DNA from: UMGS1370 sp963557065
GTDB lineage: Bacteria; Bacillota; Clostridia; Lachnospirales; Lachnospiraceae
Assembly (NCBI GenBank): GCA_963557065.1
Contig: CAUWCT010000035.1
Coordinates: 1 to 10,005, forward strand
Direction of reading: 5' to 3'
DNA: 10,005 bases
Made by a program: the position numbers and the translations under genes. Shown one piece after another: positions 6,668 to 10,005 of the stretch; the stretch's first letter is position 1; each line of letters begins with the position of its first letter. Below the pieces are notes generated by a model. The model saw nothing but the letters and a program-made list of their open reading frames with translations. It was not told where the DNA came from and did not search any database.

Positions 6668-7908
6668 TAAAAAGAAATATCCTATCATCTGTAATTATGG
6701 CAGGAGCATTGACTGCAGCAGTTTTATTAAATGGGTGCAGCGCCGGCTATCAGCCAGTAAGACAAGAGACAGGGAGCGAAGAGAATAGAGAGAAAGAAAC
6801 TCCCGGTATTTTGGTCAGCGAAAAAGAGACCCAGGTTACAAAGGCATCTGCACAAACTTATCAGACTGTGGATGAGACTGTTTATGTAACCGGAGACAGA
6901 GTTAATCTTCGCCGGACAGGGAGTTCAGATGGTCCGGTAATCGGCCGGGTTAATAAAGGCACACAGATGAGAAGAACTGGAGTTGGCAGCCAGTGGAGCC
7001 AGGTAGAATACCAGGGACAGGTCTGCTATATTTCCAGCCAGTATCTTTCTGTAAACAAACCGGCTGAAGAGACAAAAGCAGAGACTGCCAGCAGCCAGGA
7101 GACAGCCGGCAAAAACTCTGTGCAGACTGGAACGGCATCTAAGGCTCAGGCAGGGGAAGTGCGGTTAAATCCAGGCTGGCAGTATGCAGAGTTTTCCAAG
7201 ATTAATTCTGGGGCAGCCATGCTTTACAAGGCTGAAAATAACCGGAAAGATATTGTGGTATGCGTCAATGCAGGACATGGAACCAAAGGCGGCGCCAGTG
7301 TGAAAACCCAGTGCCATCCAGACGGCACTCCAAAGGTAACTGGAGGAACTACCCAGGCAGGGGCGACTACTGCAGCAGCAGTTTCTGGCGGCATGGAGTT
7401 TGCAGACGGTACGCCGGAAAGCCAGGTGACGTTACAAATGGCTTTAAAGCTAAAAGAAAAGCTGCTGACTGCCGGTTATGACGTGCTGATGATTCGGGAG
7501 AGCGAGGATGTTCAGCTGGATAATATTGCCCGCACAGTGATTGCCAATAATGCAGCGGACTGCCATATTGCCCTTCACTGGGATTCTACTTCCAAGGATA
7601 AAGGGGCGTTTTATATGAGCGTTCCAAGCGCAGCGTCTTACCGCAATATGGAGCCGGTAAAGTCTCACTGGCAGCAGCACAATGCTCTTGGAGACTGCTT
7701 GGTGAGCGGCCTGAAGTCTGTGGGAGTCAAAATTTTTTCCAGCGGATCTATGGAAATGGACTTAACCCAGACTTCCTTTTCTACGGTTCCTTCCATTGAT
7801 ATTGAATTAGGTGACAAAGTCTCCGATCATTCGGATGCAACACTGGATAACCTGGCATCCGGTCTGGTAACAGGCATCAATCAGTATTTCGGACAGGCAC
7901 AAAATTAG
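6664..7908 (+). CDS. Lipoprotein N-acetylmuramoyl-L-alanine amidase with SH3b domain (414 aa)
   Basis: This is predicted to be a surface-anchored zinc amidase that cleaves the bond between N-acetylmuramic acid and L-alanine in peptidoglycan. It has a lipoprotein signal peptide ending in LLNGC with lipidated Cys25 and a Thr/Glu/Lys-rich linker. A bacterial SH3 domain covers about residues 68-130 (VTGDRVNLRRTGSSDGPVIG and YISSQYLSV are typical). A second low-complexity linker (132-165) leads to an Amidase_3 catalytic domain (about 197-410). Likely zinc and catalytic residues are His205 (NAGHG), Glu252, His305 (ALHWDS) and Glu381 (IDIELGD), all at the expected relative positions. The insertion after NAGHG (about 207-250), rich in Gly/Thr/Ala, is longer than in minimal amidases. 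Its ATG overlaps the mnmA stop (ATGA at 6664-6667), with AGGAGGAGG (6646-6654) upstream, so it is translationally coupled. Its TAG stop is the outer edge of the palindromic element that follows. Confidence 0.93.
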   Translation: MIKRNILSSVIMAGALTAAVLLNGCSAGYQPVRQETGSEENREKETPGILVSEKETQVTKASAQTYQTVDETVYVTGDRVNLRRTGSSDGPVIGRVNKGTQMRRTGVGSQWSQVEYQGQVCYISSQYLSVNKPAEETKAETASSQETAGKNSVQTGTASKAQAGEVRLNPGWQYAEFSKINSGAAMLYKAENNRKDIVVCVNAGHGTKGGASVKTQCHPDGTPKVTGGTTQAGATTAAAVSGGMEFADGTPESQVTLQMALKLKEKLLTAGYDVLMIRESEDVQLDNIARTVIANNAADCHIALHWDSTSKDKGAFYMSVPSAASYRNMEPVKSHWQQHNALGDCLVSGLKSVGVKIFSSGSMEMDLTQTSFSTVPSIDIELGDKVSDHSDATLDNLASGLVTGINQYFGQAQN

Positions 7909-8068
7909 TGTGCTGTCTCACTCACATTTCGCATAATAACTTGCCTGAATTTCCATCTGCTGCGTTGTCGTCAATCGACGATGCCACCGCATCGCCTCAT
8001 TCCTCCGCCTTGCAGGCTGAAAATTCATTCTGCGTCATTATACTGAAAGTGAACGAGACAGTACACTA
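7906..8068. repeat. About 163-bp palindromic MITE-like element
   Basis: The two ends are imperfect inverted copies: the 20-nt termini 7906-7925 and 8049-8068 (TAGTGTGCTGTCTCACTCAC against TAGTGTACTGTCTCGTTCAC) match at 17 of 20 positions. Similarity continues inward with small gaps (for example 7947-7960 against 8012-8026). The centre of symmetry, about 7987, falls in a perfect hairpin CGATGC-CACC-GCATCG (7979-7994), next to TCGTC-AATC-GACGA (7968-7981). There is no coding capacity. The ends are flanked by TA on both sides, as expected for non-autonomous elements moved by IS630/Tc1-type transposases. It fills the gap between the amidase and acyltransferase genes and would fold into a long RNA hairpin if transcribed. 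I infer a mobile repeat. Other genomic copies would be needed to prove it. Confidence 0.72.
8017..8044 (+). promoter_or_regulatory. Possible promoter inside the palindromic element, reading into the acyltransferase
   Basis: CTGAAA (8017-8022) and TATACT (8039-8044) are separated by 16 nt. The -10 box is good and the -35 box matches the consensus at four of six positions. It would start transcription near 8051, about 30 nt before the acyltransferase start, and could make that gene independent of the upstream operon. This is a weak call from sequence alone. Confidence 0.3.
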
Positions 8069-8080
8069 GCAGGAGAATAC

Positions 8081-9781
8081 GTGAAAGAACAGACATTTAC
8101 AGATAGAAAAAATTATAAAATGGTTATTTTCTTGAGCCTTCTGGCAGCATTGCTGCTGGAGGGCTTTCTGGCATTGGCGTCTGTACGCCATGGGGAGGGA
8201 CAGACGGGACTGACTCTGTGGCCGGATCGGTTTTTATCTTCCAGTGGTTATGAGGTGTTGTCAGATTCCCAAAGGGCAGAAGGCGGCTCTTTTCCATATT
8301 TTAAACAGATAGACAGCGATCCCCAGATGTATTTTGCCGGGACAGAAAACGATACGGGTATGGTGAAAATTACCTTTGCAGAGCCTGTAAAAGAGGAGAT
8401 TCAGGTACAGATTTACAGTACAGAAAATGGAGAAGTGTATGTTCAGACCACCTTTATCAAGAAAGGGAGCATGGAGGCAGAAATTCCTCTGGCAATTCGG
8501 AATTATGGCCAGATGCGAATGGATTTGGACGGAAGTTTTGCTCTGGACAAGATAGAAGCATATCCGTCAGTGGGCTGGAGCCAAATCAGGCTCCAACGGA
8601 TTTTTGAACAGTGGAATCTGGGGCGGTTTGCAGTTTTATGGCTGTTTATGGCGATAGTTTTCTTTGGCATGCTGCCCTTAAAAAAATCTGTCTCCCGAAA
8701 GAAACTTCATAGGGCAGTACCTTCAGGAGGGCAGCAGAGAACGGTTTCATTTGATCTTCTCCGCACCATGGCAGCCTGCTTTGCAGTAGCGGCTCATGTG
8801 ACTGAGCCGGTACTTTTGGAAATAGCGCCAAATACCCGGTTATGGAACGTGATTTCTGCCGGGAATCTTTTGTTTCTCACATGCAACCCTTTGTTTTTAA
8901 TGCTCAGCGGGGCGTTGCTGGTAAAAGAAAAACAGGAATCTGCAGCCGTATTTTACAGAAAGCGGCTGAGTAAGATAGCAGTTCCGCTGGTGCTGTGTTA
9001 TCTGTTTTATATGGCAGTGTTCTGGAGCGGCGATTTGACCCTGTGGGAATGGGGAAAAAAGGCGGCTGTCACCATTCTTTCCGGCTCATCCGATATTGCG
9101 CCTCATTTCTGGCTGATATATGCGTTGATTGTGATTTATTTATTTGTGCCAATTCTCAGAAAGACAGTGGGACGATTTGGAGAAAAAGAGGGAAAGGGGT
9201 TACTCCTGGCAATCGCCCTCCTTCTGACCTTTGCAGCCTGGATTAAGAGCAGAGGCGTGGGGGGAAGTCTTTGGTTTAACTGGATTTTGTTGCTTGGGAT
9301 TTTTGTATCCGGTTACTTAATCCGGCAGCCTTATATGCGCAGATACGATGGGGTCTTTTGTGTGCTGGGTCTGATGACAGCTCTTATCTCTTATCAGCTT
9401 ATATTGCGCAGAGACGATTATAGGGGAATTGTATTTAATGGCTCCATTCTGATTGTGGGAATTTCCTGGATGATTTTTGTGCTGGCTCTGAGGCTGGAAA
9501 AAATCCTGGGATTTGCCGCCAAAATCCTGGCCTTTTTTGGAAAACACAGCTTTTCTGTACTGCTGTTTCACTGGCTGGTACTGTATGGCATTGTGATGCC
9601 TGGACTCATTCCGGGCCTGCTTTCCCATGGCCTGGCATTTCGCCTGGCAGGTACATTTGCTGCGGTCACCGGGATTTCCCTGATATTGTCCCTGGTATTT
9701 GATGGCAGCAGTTCAGCCATGCGAAGATTCAGACAGGAAAATGTGCTGAAAGCTTGTTTTCATAAGGATTTTCCTGCCTGA
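8081..9781 (+). CDS. Membrane acyltransferase (Acyltransferase_3 family) with N-terminal extracytoplasmic domain (566 aa)
   Basis: The C-terminal part (about residues 222-550) has the features of the Acyltransferase_3/OafA-like family, integral membrane enzymes that transfer acetyl or other acyl groups to cell-surface glycans. It opens with FDLLRTMAACFAVAAHV, in which Arg228 and His239 correspond to the conserved Arg and His of the family, followed by about ten hydrophobic helices. Ahead of it are a first transmembrane helix (about 14-34), a beta-rich region outside the membrane (about 36-175, for example GMVKITFAEPVKEEIQVQIY) and a second helix (183-200). This extra domain is not part of the minimal family and could bind the acceptor glycan; I do not recognise it. 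No C-terminal SGNH domain is present. The GTG at 8081 is supported by AGGAGA (8071-8076) 4 nt upstream. The acyl donor and acceptor are unknown. Confidence 0.86.
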   Translation: MKEQTFTDRKNYKMVIFLSLLAALLLEGFLALASVRHGEGQTGLTLWPDRFLSSSGYEVLSDSQRAEGGSFPYFKQIDSDPQMYFAGTENDTGMVKITFAEPVKEEIQVQIYSTENGEVYVQTTFIKKGSMEAEIPLAIRNYGQMRMDLDGSFALDKIEAYPSVGWSQIRLQRIFEQWNLGRFAVLWLFMAIVFFGMLPLKKSVSRKKLHRAVPSGGQQRTVSFDLLRTMAACFAVAAHVTEPVLLEIAPNTRLWNVISAGNLLFLTCNPLFLMLSGALLVKEKQESAAVFYRKRLSKIAVPLVLCYLFYMAVFWSGDLTLWEWGKKAAVTILSGSSDIAPHFWLIYALIVIYLFVPILRKTVGRFGEKEGKGLLLAIALLLTFAAWIKSRGVGGSLWFNWILLLGIFVSGYLIRQPYMRRYDGVFCVLGLMTALISYQLILRRDDYRGIVFNGSILIVGISWMIFVLALRLEKILGFAAKILAFFGKHSFSVLLFHWLVLYGIVMPGLIPGLLSHGLAFRLAGTFAAVTGISLILSLVFDGSSSAMRRFRQENVLKACFHKDFPA

Positions 9782-9806
9782 ATCTTCATAGGGCGGATGC
9801 CAGACG

Positions 9807-9835
9807 CTTCTTGCACGCTTACGGCGGGCAAGAAG
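9807..9835. other. Hairpin-forming inverted repeat between the acyltransferase and tRNA-Ser
   Basis: CTTCTTGC (9807-9814) and GCAAGAAG (9828-9835) form a perfect 8-bp stem. The 13-nt loop can pair further (CGC/GCG). It lies 26 nt after the acyltransferase stop, where a terminator would be expected, but no T run follows on either strand. It may be a Rho-type or structural 3' end, or a remnant of a repeat. Confidence 0.5.
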
Positions 9836-9908
9836 ATGCAAGGCTGAACGATTACGGAATTGTTGCAAAAAAATAAAAAATCTACTACCCAAATCGGAGA
9901 TTTTCGTG

Positions 9909-9914
9909 TATAAT
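9909..9914 (+). promoter_or_regulatory. -10 box of the tRNA-Ser promoter
   Basis: A perfect TATAAT lies 17 nt before the first base of the tRNA, so transcription would start about 10 nt upstream of the mature 5' end. No good -35 hexamer is seen at the expected spacing (TACCCA at 9886-9891 is poor). Confidence 0.6.
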
Positions 9915-9931
9915 ATTACAGGCAGCAAAAA

Positions 9932-10005
9932 GGAGACGTATCGAAGTGGTCATAACGAGCTTGACTCGAAATCAAGTTGTCGGGTAACCGGCACGTGGGT
10001 TCGAA
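9932..10005 (+). tRNA. tRNA-Ser(CGA), 3' end cut by the window edge
   Basis: The acceptor 5' strand is GGAGACG (9932-9938), followed by TA and a D arm with TCG/CGA pairing. The anticodon stem CTTGA/TCAAG (9960-9964 and 9972-9976) encloses the loop CTCGAAA, giving anticodon CGA (9967-9969) for the serine codon UCG. A long variable arm with a GTCGG/CCGGC-type stem follows (about 9977-9994), the class II mark of tRNA-Ser. The T arm begins with TGGGTTCGAA and breaks off at the window end. The missing part would be roughly 15 nt. tRNA-Ser genes are common integration sites, but the 3' end where an attachment site would lie is not visible. Confidence 0.95.

Noticed and set aside
7906..8068. Palindromic element as a simple intrinsic terminator or CRISPR-like repeat
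   Set aside because: It is far longer than a terminator stem, lacks a terminal T run, and contains no repeated unit with spacers.
9807..9835. Intrinsic terminator after the acyltransferase
   Set aside because: The hairpin is good, but no T run follows on either strand, so I list it only as a hairpin.

Overview
The window looks like a chromosomal segment of a Gram-positive gut clostridium, most likely a Lachnospiraceae member (Blautia/Dorea/Ruminococcus type). This rests on moderate GC content in the core genes, purine-rich Shine-Dalgarno sites with some TTG and GTG starts, a SpoVB-like flippase, a compact MnmA, an IscU/NifU-type scaffold next to a cysteine desulfurase, and an IS3-type OrfA start typical of this group. 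The species assignment is inference.

Layout. (1) Positions 1-2169 look like an accessory segment. The first 49 bases are the start of an IS3-family transposase OrfA on the minus strand, probably the end of an insertion sequence. It abuts three plus-strand genes for unrecognised exported or membrane-anchored proteins (148-678, 780-1589, 1594-2169). The first two are clearly AT-rich compared with the rest of the window. (2) A strong bidirectional terminator at 2187-2230 separates this block from a minus-strand SpoVB/MurJ-like flippase gene (2233-3756). (3) A divergent intergenic region (3757-3915) carries a good sigma-A promoter whose -35 box lies inside a perfect 9-bp inverted repeat, a likely operator. 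(4) From this promoter run nifS (cysteine desulfurase), nifU/iscU (Fe-S scaffold), mnmA (tRNA 2-thiouridylase) and a lipoprotein N-acetylmuramoyl-L-alanine amidase whose start overlaps the mnmA stop. (5) A roughly 163-bp, near full-length palindromic element bounded by TA lies between the amidase and a membrane acyltransferase with an N-terminal extracytoplasmic domain (8081-9781). (6) The window ends inside a class II tRNA-Ser(CGA) gene.

How the genes work together. NifS takes sulfur from cysteine as a persulfide. That sulfur can go to NifU for Fe-S cluster assembly and to MnmA for s2U34 modification of tRNA, so the three form a coherent sulfur-trafficking operon. The amidase, the flippase and the acyltransferase all point to cell-envelope work (peptidoglycan cleavage, lipid-linked precursor export, O-acylation) but need not form one pathway.

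The least explained parts are the exported-protein cluster at the left, the palindromic element at 7906-8068 and the operator-like palindrome in front of nifS. I saw no CRISPR array, no clear phage genes and no gene-free stretch longer than 300 bases.
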